DNA of 64,000 nt from Paragordius varius. Its lineage: Eukaryota; Nematomorpha. The stretch's first letter is position 1, and every line of letters starts with the position of its first letter. Below, one piece after another: positions 37,079 to 51,100 of this stretch. Location of the stretch: the NCBI GenBank assembly GCA_964247055.1, contig OZ176051.1:1550001-1614000 (forward strand), in the 5' to 3' direction. Below the pieces are notes generated by a model, which worked only from the letters and a program-made list of their open reading frames with translations, did no database searches and was not told the origin of the DNA. The position numbers were made by a program, and so were the translations under genes.

Positions 37079-38228
37079 TAATTTATTGGACAAATAAAAC
37101 CAAACGATTAGCGCGTAACAAAAACACAAATAAAATAATCAGACGATTAGATTGCATTAAACAGGTTTAATGTTTATGATTTGATCAAGTCCAAAAAAAT
37201 TACAATAAAAAATACATTTCAAGGTGATTGATAAAATATTGACCAGGCTTTATAAACGTCCCGTCCTCCTACACAATATTTTAATATTTCATAAAAATAA
37301 TGGTTATAAGATATTATTTGATTTGTATTTTAATAAATCCGGCCACTACTGAGTATCTAAAAGATCCTTATGGAAATTTTAAACACGATCCAAGTATGCT
37401 TAAATAATACGCTTTTCCAACAAATTTTAATTTTAAAATTTTTCAAGTTCAACATTTTTTCCTACAAAACAATATTTTTTAAATGAAAAACAACATTTAC
37501 CAACATCTACAATTTTTTTAGTATAAGAGAAATCGAAAGTCTATTAATAGAATAACATGCCCATATTTTAATTATCTTAAGAGACTAATAATATAAGTAG
37601 TAAATTTTTAATTTTTTGCTAATAAACGGTATCTAGCATTCAATTTAATTTGCTAATTATATTCATTTTTTCATGGGCTATCATAGTCAAAACGTCTTTA
37701 ATTACTCTTTGTGTTCTCCAACCTTCATAAAAATAGATGTGATAAAAATAATTTTTACAGTTTCTATCAAGCAATATTCCGGGAAATGTCTTGAGTAACC
37801 CATATCAATTTAAATACTATTATCTATAAATTATTTTTGTATTCGCCGAATATGGTCGAACAATATTCAAGCCCTATTTTTTGGAAAAAAATATCCATTT
37901 AAAATGTCATTTTGAGAGGGTATAAACGGTGCATTTTATTACTCTATACTTAATATTAATATAAATGTGCATAGTGTCTTTGAAGCCAAGCTAAAATTCA
38001 ATTTTGATCATTTTTATATTAATAATACACAGGCAAAAAATGTGATAGTTTTTTAGTTTTTTTGTATTAAGCCTCCTTTTGTAACAATGGTATTAATTTC
38101 AAAAGCTACGAGTTTTATGAAAATCGCTACTTGCCCGAAAACCATGATCATAAGTCGAGCTAAAAATCCATGAACTTTTATAATAGCATGATTCTGAAAG
38201 AGATGCAATTTATCGAATCTTGCTTATT
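37079..38228. other. Intergenic, no feature recognised
   Basis: AT-rich spacer upstream of SYCP3. A signal-peptide exon for the EGF/protease-homologue gene would be expected here or beyond H4, but none could be supported. Confidence 0.4.
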
Positions 38229-38236
38229 GTCTAAAT

Positions 38237-38517
38237 CAGGGGTGTCCAACATGCGGCCCTCCGAGCTCCGAGACTTTATATGCGGCCCGCAAAAAATTTT
38301 TTAATTTTTTATTTTTCAAAAATACGCTAATAAAATCTAGGCAAAATTAATATTTATTAAACAATTTTTTCTAAATAAATCAATCCGATTGGCAAAAATA
38401 GGAAAAAAATTGTTTTATTGCGTTGGTATTATGCAGTCTAATGTTTAAAATCTAATAAATTTAATGCCGATAAATAATTATGTGGGCCCACGAAACCATT
38501 TGTGTTGGACACCCTTG
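38237..38517. mobile_element. hAT MITE H4
   Basis: 281 bp from caggggtgtccaac to gttggacacccttg. Flanks gtctaaat (38229-38236) and gtgtaaat (38518-38525) differ at one base. Subterminal gcggccc and gggccc motifs recur in the other H elements. Upstream of the first EGF exon. Confidence 0.85.
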
Positions 38518-38774
38518 GTGTAAATGCACACTGTCAAAATCTACACAACATATCTTCAATTAATAACCACTAATATTAATTTATGTGTGAGCATCTCTCA
38601 CCATAATATGATTAGTAGAATTAAATTAAATATTAAGCCAATTTTGATGTTAATATCGTCCACTTAAGCACAGCGACAGGTAATAGGTTAGATCCTCTAG
38701 CTAAAATTATGGGAAGTATTTTGAATTGACAGAAAGTTATATTTTATGTTTTTAAAATATTTGTTTATGTCTAG

Positions 38775-41700
38775 GGTGTGATTGTGACACCCTTCGATCC
38801 ACAAACAAATGCGATCCTAATGGGCAATGCGAATGTCTTTCTGGCTTTTATGGACATAACTGCACTCATGGTTTGTTAATGCTTTTTTAATATTTATTAA
38901 ACTTTTCTTACGCCTTTAATATTCTATGATAATTATACGTTTAGATTGTGCGTGCTTGAATCCAAACACTAAAATATGTGATCCTTATGACGGAAATTGC
39001 TATTGCACCTATCTCTTTACCAATCCTCTCTGCGCACACCGTAAAATTTAACCATTTTTACTAAATGCACTATATTAGAAAAAAATGCTAAACACTAATT
39101 AAATTATTATCTTATGTTAGGATGCGATTGCGTGGCCGAAAACACTGAATCGTGTTTTATGAAAAAATGCAATTGTAAAGCCGCAAATTTTGGTCCCAGA
39201 TGCGAAAATAGTATTTTAATATCATTTAATCATTTAAACTAAACTGCTCATCTAGTTTGTATTTTACCATTCTTGTTTCTAATTTGCCTCGCCAGCAAAT
39301 TGGCCTATCGTATGTCAATCTAATAAAATCAAAAAATGGCTTTTTAATCATCGGCTAAACCTTGTTATGCTGCCGTAAATTGTAAAAAAATATTTAAAAA
39401 GATTCCGTTTGCTCGCCTATAAAATGATAATTTATTAAACGGGCTGAAAAAAATGTATTCGTTTTTCCATATTTTGTTTTATAAACTAAAAATGTGCTTT
39501 AAAATTACATAGCCTATACACATCATACTTTGGAAGCAATTTTTTGGGCATTTATTGCCATTATAAAGGACTAACTTAGAAAGGTCTCCCAGGTTGCTCA
39601 AAATAGTTGAATTCTCTATAGCCATTAATAAATTCAGATGCACACATACATTCTTTAGTCTATTTAAAAGCGCGTTCGCTTTTCGTCCATTTCCAACACT
39701 AAATATGGCATAAACTAAAAATTGCACATTTTTAAATTTAACGGCCCAATTGAGTCAAATATATACTTTTTTATTTTGTTATCAGTTCATTACCTTTTGG
39801 GGTAGTTTTATATTCCAAAATTTGAAATTTTAATATCTTAAAAAGTATTTAAATTACGAATTTAAAAATATGCTTTCTTTAGTCTTTTAGGCGCATTATA
39901 CAATTTTTTTTAAAAAATGTAAAATTGTAAAATAATCCTCATCTCAAACTTTTTTGGCCGCCATTTTTTACGATAAATTTATTAAATCGCTTCTTCAACA
40001 GGCAAATAAATATATACTATATTATGGTTAAAAAATGAAAATAATTAACTTTAAGAAGCTTAATGCTACATTTTACCTACAAAAACCTGATTTATTTTGA
40101 TTTATATCAGTTGTTCGTTCGAATCGTTTTTTGGAGCTGTGTCAATTTCAAACTCTAAAAGTCACAAAACTGTAAAATATATAAGATTTTTTATCTAATT
40201 GAGAACGATGTTTGATAATGTAATATTAACTAAAATAATTTTCAAAACTTTGTTATATATGCAAAATTGAGCTCTGAGATATAAAACTAGCCCAAAAGAA
40301 AAACTGTGACAAAAAAGTGAAAGGGTAATGAAGTGTTAATTTTTCGTTACTTTTATTTTAACTTATATGTTTAGAATGCGACTGTAATGCGACAAATTCC
40401 CGCAGTATCTTATGCAGTGAAATTGGGCTTTGTGATTGTAGACTAGGATACTATGGCAGAAAATGTAATCTAGGTATATCTCTATTTATATGAAAAGTAT
40501 TTTAAAACTTAAGAAGCTATAAAAAATTTGGGATGTTTTCGCCTTATTTATAAAATAATACATTTAAAAAATACTTTTGGATGCCATATATGGACCTTAA
40601 TCTGATTTACAGCATATAAGCATATTTTTTGCCCTAAAATGCGATGTAATAGATGTGAAAAAAACAGAGAGTCTAGGATAGCGCTGTCTAACACAAATGG
40701 CCTCGCAGGACCATTTTTACATAAAAAATCCGACGGGCCTCATTCGCAAAATATATGGTCATTTATAGATATCTCATTTAATTTCAATCATAAGACTCCC
40801 AAACCACTGTTTATTTTAACAGTTGTTATGTATTGCCGAAATTCGGAAAGACTTATCCAGAATATATGTTTAACTCTTGCATACAACACATTCATTTCAA
40901 TCCTTCGATTTCAATTGTGGTCGTACCCCAAGCTTAGTTAAATTAAATTCAAAAAATATAGAACATGGCAAAAGTTTGCACTTATATAAACCGAATTATA
41001 AAAAAAATCATTAAAATTGATATTTTAAGGTAAAACTCAAAGGTAGGGATTTAATCAACATGACATGTATGCATTAGCTATATTTAAAAATAATGCAAAA
41101 TAAACCACTTTTTCTGTTTCTCTCAATGTTAGATGTGATTTAAATAAAAAATTAGCTTTAGTTTTAGCTTTTAAATTAAATAAACAGGATATTTTGTAAA
41201 AATGTTGTTAAATAAAAATGGTGTTGAAGTAGTTTAATATGTTTTTTTTTCAAAAGTATATTTTATTTATATATCGGCTTAATATATTTTTTAGGATAGA
41301 AGCATAAGCTAAATTGGGACCGTTTTTAGTAGTTTTAACATCAATTTAAATATTGTCTCGGGTATTAAGATACCTCAATAAATATTTTGCAAGGCTTCGT
41401 GTTGAACACCTCTGGTCTAGGTTCGGGCGTAGGTAAAATTTTCTGACCTTTTGTTTCCTTATCATTTTCCTATTCACAACAAAATATGAAATTCTTGAGT
41501 CGGGAAAAGATACGAATATAATATAACACAGGAGTACAATATTAAAAAGTAAGAATTTTTAAAATTAAAGTATTTTACCTTTAGCATATTAAAATATTAA
41601 AATTATAGAAGGTTAAAGTTTAAACGAAAAAGTTTTCAAAGTAAATTATAATTTTTTCATCCGCTATACTGTATATACCCCTAAAAATACTGCTATATAT

Positions 41701-44700
41701 AATTTTATACTAATAAAAAGTTAAATGGTCTTAAGATTAAATTTTTCAAATTTGCTAGAATGTGAATGTGGAGAAACTGCCATATCACCTTTGTGTGATG
41801 CGTCTGGGGACTGTCACTGCAAAGACATGTTGTATGGAAAAACATGCGATAAAGGTATTGATAAAAAAATTTAGTTCATGATAAATATTAGCAAATATTA
41901 TAAAAACAGAGCAACTTTATTATTATTTAACCATATTTATTTAAGTTTACGAGATAAATATGAGAAATGAAAATGTCTAAGGTACACAGCGGGGTACAGC
42001 AATTAAAACTTAATAGTATATCTGCCAACATCATAAATTAACCTGAAATAAATAATGATTTTAACGTCCATATTATATAATGATATTTATATTATAATTA
42101 CATAATTAATATCGGAATATCCCTCATCATACATACATATATATAAATGCTAAGACAAAGCAATGTAACCTGACCAGTTTCAAAAAAAAGACCATCATCC
42201 TATAAACCTATTTAACCAGCAATGCTTTTTATGTTATAAAAGGTTATAACCAAATACCCCTTCAGCCCAAAACAAAAAAACATATAAAAAAAATTAGCGG
42301 TAAATTTCCTTTATAAAATTGGCTTAACTTTCTATATTATACCAAAACGAAAGGTCTTAACACTGAACTTTAAATTTTTTCCTGCTAAATTCTAGTGTGT
42401 TTGTGCAACGAAACTGGTTCACAACACAATACGTGTGGGCAAAATGATGGATATTGTTTTTGCCGAGACGGGTTTACTGGTGTCCACTGTGAGAAAAGTA
42501 AATTTGCTGACATTTTTTAAATTTATGTAATAATAACTATTTTAATTGTAAATTTCAAAAATTACTAGCTTGCAATTGCTCCCAGACAGGATCCTTACAT
42601 TCTTCTTGCGATCAATATGGTTTCTGCAGTTGTTTACCAAACTATTATGGACAATTCTGTCACAAAAGTACCCTTTGATCAAACGAATGAGAATTTTTAA
42701 CTTGTTTTTCCTTAAAGCGTATCTTGTTCTAAACCTATAATTTATGATATCTTTATTTCTATAAGAGTCTAAAGTGATTTGCCATAAGGCTACTTTTATC
42801 AATATATGGGTTAAAATTTACAGTATATATATATCTGATAATATAACTATTTCATTCATTCAAAAAGAATGCCAATGCCAACACAGTATAAATGACGACA
42901 TCTATTGCAACAATGAAGGACAATGTAAATGTAAAAAGACTCATTGGGGCCGTGATTGTGAGAAACGTATATAATAATAATAATATTACCCTATATTGGG
43001 AACATATAGGAACATTAAGAAATCTATTTATAAAAATCAATGGCGAAACTAAGAGTAATTTTCTCTGCCACAAATAAATAATTTGTAATACAACTTTAAC
43101 GTTTGTATATAGCAAGAGACCTTATCAAAAAACGAAGTAAGAGAAACTACCAAATCTAATTTGTTGTTACCCGCTGTTTATTAGTGGATTGTGATTATTT
43201 ATCATTATTCAAATAAAAATGGCTAAAATGGCTGCACACGAGCGATAATACACTTTTTTAAATACGCGAGTTCGAAATTTTCAAAACATATCGCATTCAC
43301 TGATATATTTAATTTTAAATAGATACACAGTATAAAATTATGCAGACAAAACGTAAAAACTATAGGACAATTATTTAATAAAACAGACAACCATGCTTTT
43401 TAAAGCTTGAATTTACAATTTAAAATATATAACTGAGTATGTACCATTATATTTTGCAACCCAAAACGATGAGTTATATTTTAAATAATAAAGTTGCAAA
43501 TAAATATGGCAGTCTTTTAAATATCTTTCGATTGTTACCTTTTATCTATTTCATTTCTTGTTGTACTCAGGCTGTAGATGTAATGTGACACAATCGTTGA
43601 CTGAATTTTGTGACTACAGAGGACACTGCCAATGTATCGCTGGTTACCATGGAAACAAATGTCAAAGAAGTGAGAATAATAAGGGCTGTTAAATAATTTT
43701 AATAATATAATTTTTGTGTCAGGATGTAAGTATTGTGAGTCCAAACTCAGCGAATGTGATAATAATGGATATTGCAAATGCCCCAAAGGATTTTACGGCC
43801 GTAAATGTAAACAAGGTAATTATATAAATCTATATTTTTATGAAAATGTAAATTGTTGATTTTAAAAGCAATTATCCTAAAAGAATGTACGCCCATTCAA
43901 ATACTATGAAATATAATTTAAAAATGCGACGAGTGTGGCGGACCCTTTAAATTTACTTATTGTTTCCTCCTCTAGTGTGAAAAGGGTTTCCATTTAACAT
44001 AGTACTTATTGTTCATAAAATAAAATCATAAATTCAAAGTTTTTTTAACTATTTACTTAGTTTTTTAAATTCTGAAAATTTTCTGAACTCAAATAACAAA
44101 TTCATTTGACCAAATTTATACATACATAGCGTCATAAATATCGGGTTAACATTTGTACGTTTAGGGACACTCAATTTTTTAGAAGTGTACAATGAGTTTT
44201 TCGCAATTCAAAAATGTTTGGGGGTCAAAAAATATATACGCCGTGCTTTTTTTAATTCACCATAAAGTATGGGAAAAGGTTAAGCAGTTTCTAAAAATAA
44301 GAATGATATTTAGCAAAACACAATTATATACATTAGTTTTAGCATTATTACTTATACTTATTTTAAAGATTCTTTGATAATGATAACAGGCTATAGATTT
44401 AAAGGGTTTAGGAAGCGCCAGATTCTTACACAGTGTGTACCAGACTTTTAGATTTTCCATCATTGTTGTCAACACTTGGCGCGCGAGTGTCAAAGTTTAA
44501 ATAGGTCTTGGTACAATTTTAGCTCAAAAAAAGAGACTCTACAGTGTATATAACATCCTTAAATATTAGTAAAGCCCCAATGCTTTTTGTAAAATATATT
44601 AATACTCCACGTCCTAAATGGTTATAGCCAATATACTCATAATCAGTTGTTTCACATTTGATTTTAGGCATTTATTTCTATCATATGGTGTTCAACCCCG

Positions 44701-45061
44701 AAATTTTTTTTGGAATCTGAAAGCCCACATTCTCTATTTAAAAAATGAGGCTACCAAAACATACCGATTTCAAATTATACTCTGTGATATATTCTAGAAA
44801 GGTATGTATGCGGTAAAATATACACGAATGAGTGGTATTCGCATAAATCAGCCAGAATTGTAAATGGTATTACTCCCAACAATCCAATACCATGGTATAC
44901 TTTTGTTACTTCATATATCTTGATACATTTTAATCAGTAAAAATGATATATTATTGATGATTTGGAAATTTTAAAAATGCAAATTAAAATGATATAATTT
45001 TGATGATTCGGAAATTTTAAAAATGCAACATGCTTTTTCTGCGATAATTTGGTTTAAATTT

Positions 45062-45107
<46 letters not shown>

Positions 45108-48100
45108 GATAATTATTTTTGGATTTAATTATAAGAGAAAAAATTGGTAGTTTTTTATTAAATATAGTTAGATTGCATTTACAATAAAGAAAATAGTATT
45201 GACTAATAAAATTAAAAAACGAACAAAAAATCCTACCCTTTGCTGCATATGCCATGTGGCAGTATTTAATGAAAAACTAGCAATGTATACTTATTCATAC
45301 TGGATATTCCTTTCCTGTTACTAGGTTAGTGCGAATATTCATAAACAGTACATGGGTATGCAATGGTGTTATTGTTCACGATTTCTATGTGTTAACTTTG
45401 GGAGATTGCTTTGAGAAAACAGAAATAGACTCTGCCATTACATTAATTTTAGGAGATTACTCGCACGATTTATTGGATTTAAGTGAAAGAACCTACACTG
45501 TGAAAAGTATTAAATTTAGCCCAAGTAATATACCAAATAAAGTCTTATGTGTTTAAACCTTGGCAAAATTTTAGACATTTTAAAAATTTAGATAGGATTA
45601 TTATATTGAAAAAATGACAATACAAGCATCATCAACAATATAATAAAATAACTCAAATAGATTATATCTTGTGACCAATAAAAAAAATTATTTTACATTT
45701 CCCTAGCAGTTATTAGTAATTTCTTAAAATAAAAACGTTTCATATTTTGTGAAAATTATATTTTTTCAAATTTATGCCCAAAAAAGTTGATCTAAATAAT
45801 GTGTCGGTATTATCTTTGAGTCGAAACCCCAACCCTCAAGATCCGAAAATATTTCCCAGTCAATACCAAATCAACTAAAATTTAATTCTTTAAAGAAAAA
45901 ATTATTGCGCCCCCCCCTCACCCCTCTTCCCAAAGAAACAATAAAAATGCAAAATTTATTATAAGCATGTGTGGATTTAGCCTTTTGACGCTATTTAATT
46001 TTTTTATGTTATAATATTTGATAAGAATCAGTTGATAAATAATTAGGACAATATATGTGAATGTATTACAATAACAATGATAACTTCCCAGTACGTTAAC
46101 TCGATGATTGATTATTTTAAATTAAATTATATTAGATAAAAAAACATTCAAATAATAATAAACATTATGTTTAATAATAAATGATCGTTTTTACAAATTC
46201 CCCCTCCCCCATCCCCCTAGATTTTTCTAGGCCACCTATCTGATCGAAAGCTTGCTCAAAAATTCATATTTTGCAAATTCGATACTTCATAACTAAAATA
46301 AGGCGCTTTCAAATATAGATATATTAAATTGATATACAGTATGAGTGACCAAACATATATTATTTATTATATATTGCCAGATAATATAAAAAACAAGAGA
46401 ATTATCATTAAATGAGAAAAAGGGTAACATTAAATTTAAGCCTTTAATATTTTTCCTTGCTATATATGCTATCTGGTAATTAATGAAAAACAGCAATATA
46501 TATTAAAGTGAAATGTGTTAAAAACGATTTTTAATTTAAATTATGCTTATTTTTTTAAAACAGAGATCAATGATAACATAATGCGCCTGGCCATTTTAAA
46601 GTTGAGAAAAACAATTTTGTTCAATTCATTTCTGCAACCCGTGTGCCTGGGAACACCTGAAACATCTGCTTTCTCAAGCAATCGCTTTTTCGCTGATTGG
46701 GGTTACAGAAGTATGTGGCAATTATATTTAAAGCATAAGTAAAATAAATTCTACGCAAATGTATGATATATAGTGCATTTAGTATTATTTAAAATAAAAT
46801 AGAATCACATTTGTTTAATGTCGGGCGACGTGCAAAAATGCCAAGATTGTGTGATAAAAATTTTAATTGATAAATTTTTACATCAAAAAGTTTTTTCAGA
46901 AAAACTTTTAAATCCAAATTTTGTTGAAGCGTACTTCCTACTATTTTGAGGCATGATGATAACGGTATAAAAACCTTATATGATATTATAAAAGCATATT
47001 TTTTAAATGATTCGATGATGCTAAAAATTTATATCTCTCAGAATTTTAATTTTTGTATTTGGGTGATTGTTTGTAAAAAAAATTATAAAATTGGATGACG
47101 AAGGAATAATTTAATCAGAATTCTGAGGTGATATAGATATTCAGCATCATCGGAATATACAGAAGCGAAAAATTTTGGACTTTCGGAGCCTACATCTAAA
47201 AATCAAAATTTGTTAAAAAAATTGTTTGGCTTTTATATCTTTATGATATATTTTAGTGATATTTTTGGAATGAAGCCTTTAGCTTTCAACAAATAAAATT
47301 TATTTTAAAAAATGTGATCAAATTGCCATTTTCATCTGATATGAACCACTAACCACAAAATACATACGAACTTTCTTATAGCTTTCGCAGCGGACAAAAC
47401 CAAAAGCACCATAATAATTCAGATCATTTCCCTAAGAGAATATGTATTTTTTATAGCCCCATATTTTGAATGCATTGTTATAAGTTGAGGTTATTATGAC
47501 TGCAGCTACACATCTGTCTTTACAATATCTGTTTATTTTTTAAAACATTTTGCAGTTTATCTTTTTTCAAGTAACTACTTCTTTTATTTAAACATGTTAC
47601 GCAGTGTTTGGATTTAGTGGGCAAAAATTTTGGGAGAATGTCTAAATCTAATTATAATTTAAATTGTAATGGTAAATGACGATTGATTAAGTTTTGTAAT
47701 AACAGTTGTAAAATCCGTAATATAATGATAATCGAAAATTAAATAGAAAATTATAGAAACAAAAAAAAGAGTGCTTCTTAGTTATTAAATTGATTTCTAT
47801 GAAATCCCCAAGTAGCTATACTCTAAATCGAGGGTAACCTAGTGTTAATTTTCAGTTTATTCAAATTTTCAGTTTAATTTTCATAAATGTCAATTAAATT
47901 TAATTTAAATTCGTATAACCGACTACATCTATACCAAAATTGCAAAGTTGGATATTTATACGGAATCGATATCCCCAAGTCAAATAGTTGTGTCGTACGG
48001 ATGAAGGCTAACAAGCACAAAACTAGTCTACGATTACTATTGACGAAGCTTTCACATATCGTTTATAATTTCTGTTAATAATTATCTTTCTATTAATTTT

Positions 48101-51100
48101 CTATTTAATTTTAGACATTATATTACGGATTTTACAATTGTTATTATAATTTAGTTTTGGGTAGGAACTGCAATCGGATGATTATATTTTTTAAAGCTCC
48201 TTTCTTTTTAAAAAGAATGAATAAAATACAATAAGTTTCAGTTTCAATTTTAATTAATACTAACAAAATTGGTATAAAAACTTTTTCAATCATGGCTGTA
48301 ATAACTAAAATCTGCAAAAATATTTTATCACAATAAAAAATTTACTTAAAGTCATATATAATAATTATATATTTAATTATTTACATTTATATGTTACTAA
48401 TTTAAGACATGTACGCGCAATCCTCAACAGTGAAAACAGGTATATTCCAATCCATAGACACTGTTGAATGCCAAAAATATCTAGAATTCGGGGTAGAACT
48501 TCCCCCATTTTGGATGTGTGCCATTCCTCATACAAACGAATTCTCTTGCCTTGGTAAACTTGGTACGCCTCTCACGTATGTGGAAGAAAGTAAATCTAAA
48601 TCATTAAACTATTTTATTAAAACACTAGCAATGTGCTGGGGGGGTTATTTGAAAAAAGGGACAGTAAAATGATCCACATATGTGGATTATTTCGAAAAAT
48701 TATTTAATAGCTATGATCTCATAGGAATTATAATACGGTGCATTCATACATTGATTGTTTACTTGAGGGAAAAATAGATTTAAAAAAATATTTATACGTA
48801 TGATAGAAACTCCTTACTCAGCAGCTATCATTAAAGAAACGCTTGACTAAAATTTTTGCCTTTTAACAGGCAATACGAAAAAACCTTCTCAAATTTTTTG
48901 AGTCTCATACCTTGGGCAAAAAAATACAATCAAAAAATTATTTTTGTGGACTTTGTTTTTTTTTGAAAAAAATGGCATTTTACAGGGGTAGCGGGTAAAA
49001 AGAGGGCCTAAATCATTAAAGTGAGTAGACTATGTTCAGCGTGATCAAAAATAAGTAAACAAAAATCATATTTGAAATTGAATGGTCCAACACGTTCTCC
49101 AAAAAATTGACTTAACCCATTTTTCACACGGGGTGGGCCCGAACTGGGGACCTAATTCCAAAAAAGGGCGAAGCTATTGTCGGGGCATTCATCAATGATT
49201 ATATTTTTTCGTTGTTTGGATTTGAATGGGTCTACAGGTTTTCCGGAAACAGATCACAAAGTTACATGAGAAATCAGTTTTTCGCGGGTAGCTCCTTACC
49301 CAGCAACTATCATCAAAAAAACTCTTGGCGAAAATGTTTGCCTTTTAACAGAAAATACGTGGAATCCATATTGAATCTTTACGGCCTCATACCTTGGTCG
49401 AAAAATAGACTTAAAAAAATATTTTTGTGGACTTTGTTTTTTGAAAAAGGTGGCATTTTACGGGGGGAGCGGGTAAAAAGAGGGCCTAAATCAAAAAAGT
49501 GACTCCATTATGTTTGGCGCAATCGAAAATAACTAAATAAAAATCATATTTGAAACTGAATGAACCAACACGTTCTCCGGAAAATTGTCTCAAAGACACG
49601 ATTTTTGTGGTTTTCAAAAAAAACCCGTTTTTCACACGGGGTGGGCCCGAACTGGGGGCCTATTTGAAAAAAAGGGCGAAGCTATTGTCGGGGCATTCAT
49701 TAATGATTATATTTTTTCGATGTTTGGATTTGAATGGGTCTACCGTTTTTCCTGTACCAGATAACAAAGCCAGCATTTTCCATTTTTATAAATATATATT
49801 CAAATTTACATAGAGTGAAGACTATTTCACATTGATTAAATATAGGTTCAAACTCCACATAAGAGTAATAAATGCCAAAAACCGCCAAACAGTTGATTAT
49901 AAAATGTTTAACTTATTAAATATCGCAAAAACTACGGTTGAACTTATAATTTTATATATGCTAAAATTGTTCACAACACTGGACAACAAATATTTCTCCA
50001 ACTCGAGTTGATGGCTTTTTCTGATAATTATTTTCATTTTGACAGTAAATCTGAAAATAAAATAATTCTACCTATACAATTTGTTTCTTATGGTTATGCG
50101 CCCTCTTAAAATCTTACAAGAATATTTTTTCATTGAAAATTTATAACAAATGCCCATTTGTAATATATTACTCAGATCTGTAATGAAAATTCCATAAAAT
50201 GCATAATAATGTTTTACATCGTTAGATAATATTGGAGATAGAAAGCTACAAAATTTGAAAGTTAGAGCGCTTTTCTCAATTAATATATTTTTAAAACTAA
50301 TTGATTCATAATAGATCAAACTTTGTGTAGATGGCGATGAATGTTAAAAAAAATAACACAAGAAAGTTTTTGTAATTAAACCACTTATTTATTGCTTTTG
50401 TCATTCAAAACCTCCATTTTATTTTTCGTTTTTTAAAAAATTACCATTTCATCAATATTAATTTATTTCTTTAGGAAGTTTATAATTGTAAAACTTCAAC
50501 GACTAGAAATAAAATTTATGGTTTTTTTTAATTTTTTATATCACCATTTACAAATGATTTTTGTTTAAATAACAAACTAAAAGTTTATTGAGAATTTTTT
50601 TTAAATTTTATAAATATAACACTAATTATTAAATTAAAATAAATTCTATGATTTTAAATTAGTTGGTCTTTAGAAAATATTGACTTATTTATGTGTTGAA
50701 TATTTTGACCTTATAAATCTAAATAACTTTACATCATTGATTTATATGACTAACTAAAATAAAATATATGTAAATCTATATATATAAACTATATCCATTT
50801 TGTGTATTAAACAAGTATGCAGGGACTAAATTTGATACTAGCTTAACATATTTTGGTTTTTTGCATTCTCTTATAAGTTTTTTTTTCAGATTCTCATCAT
50901 AACCCTCAAAACGGGCCAGAGGACCCCAAAATTTCATACATTATTTATATTTTTAATAAGTCCATTTTAAAATTATAGATACGCATTATTTAATGGGACT
51001 ATTTGTTGAGGGAACACAAGATTGCTTGAGGCCAAAACCTTCATTCTTTCTTAACGTCTCAAACTTTAATCATTGGATTCAATTAGAAATTCGTTCATAT

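Noticed and set aside
40639-40680. A possible extra EGF exon starting aatgcgatgtaatagatgtg
   Set aside because: It resembles the start of EGF exon 4 but has no acceptor AG, lacks the cysteine spacing and is cut by a hAT element. At most a decayed exon duplicate.
47887-48078. 63-codon plus-strand frame
   Set aside because: Lies wholly within the family T MITE.
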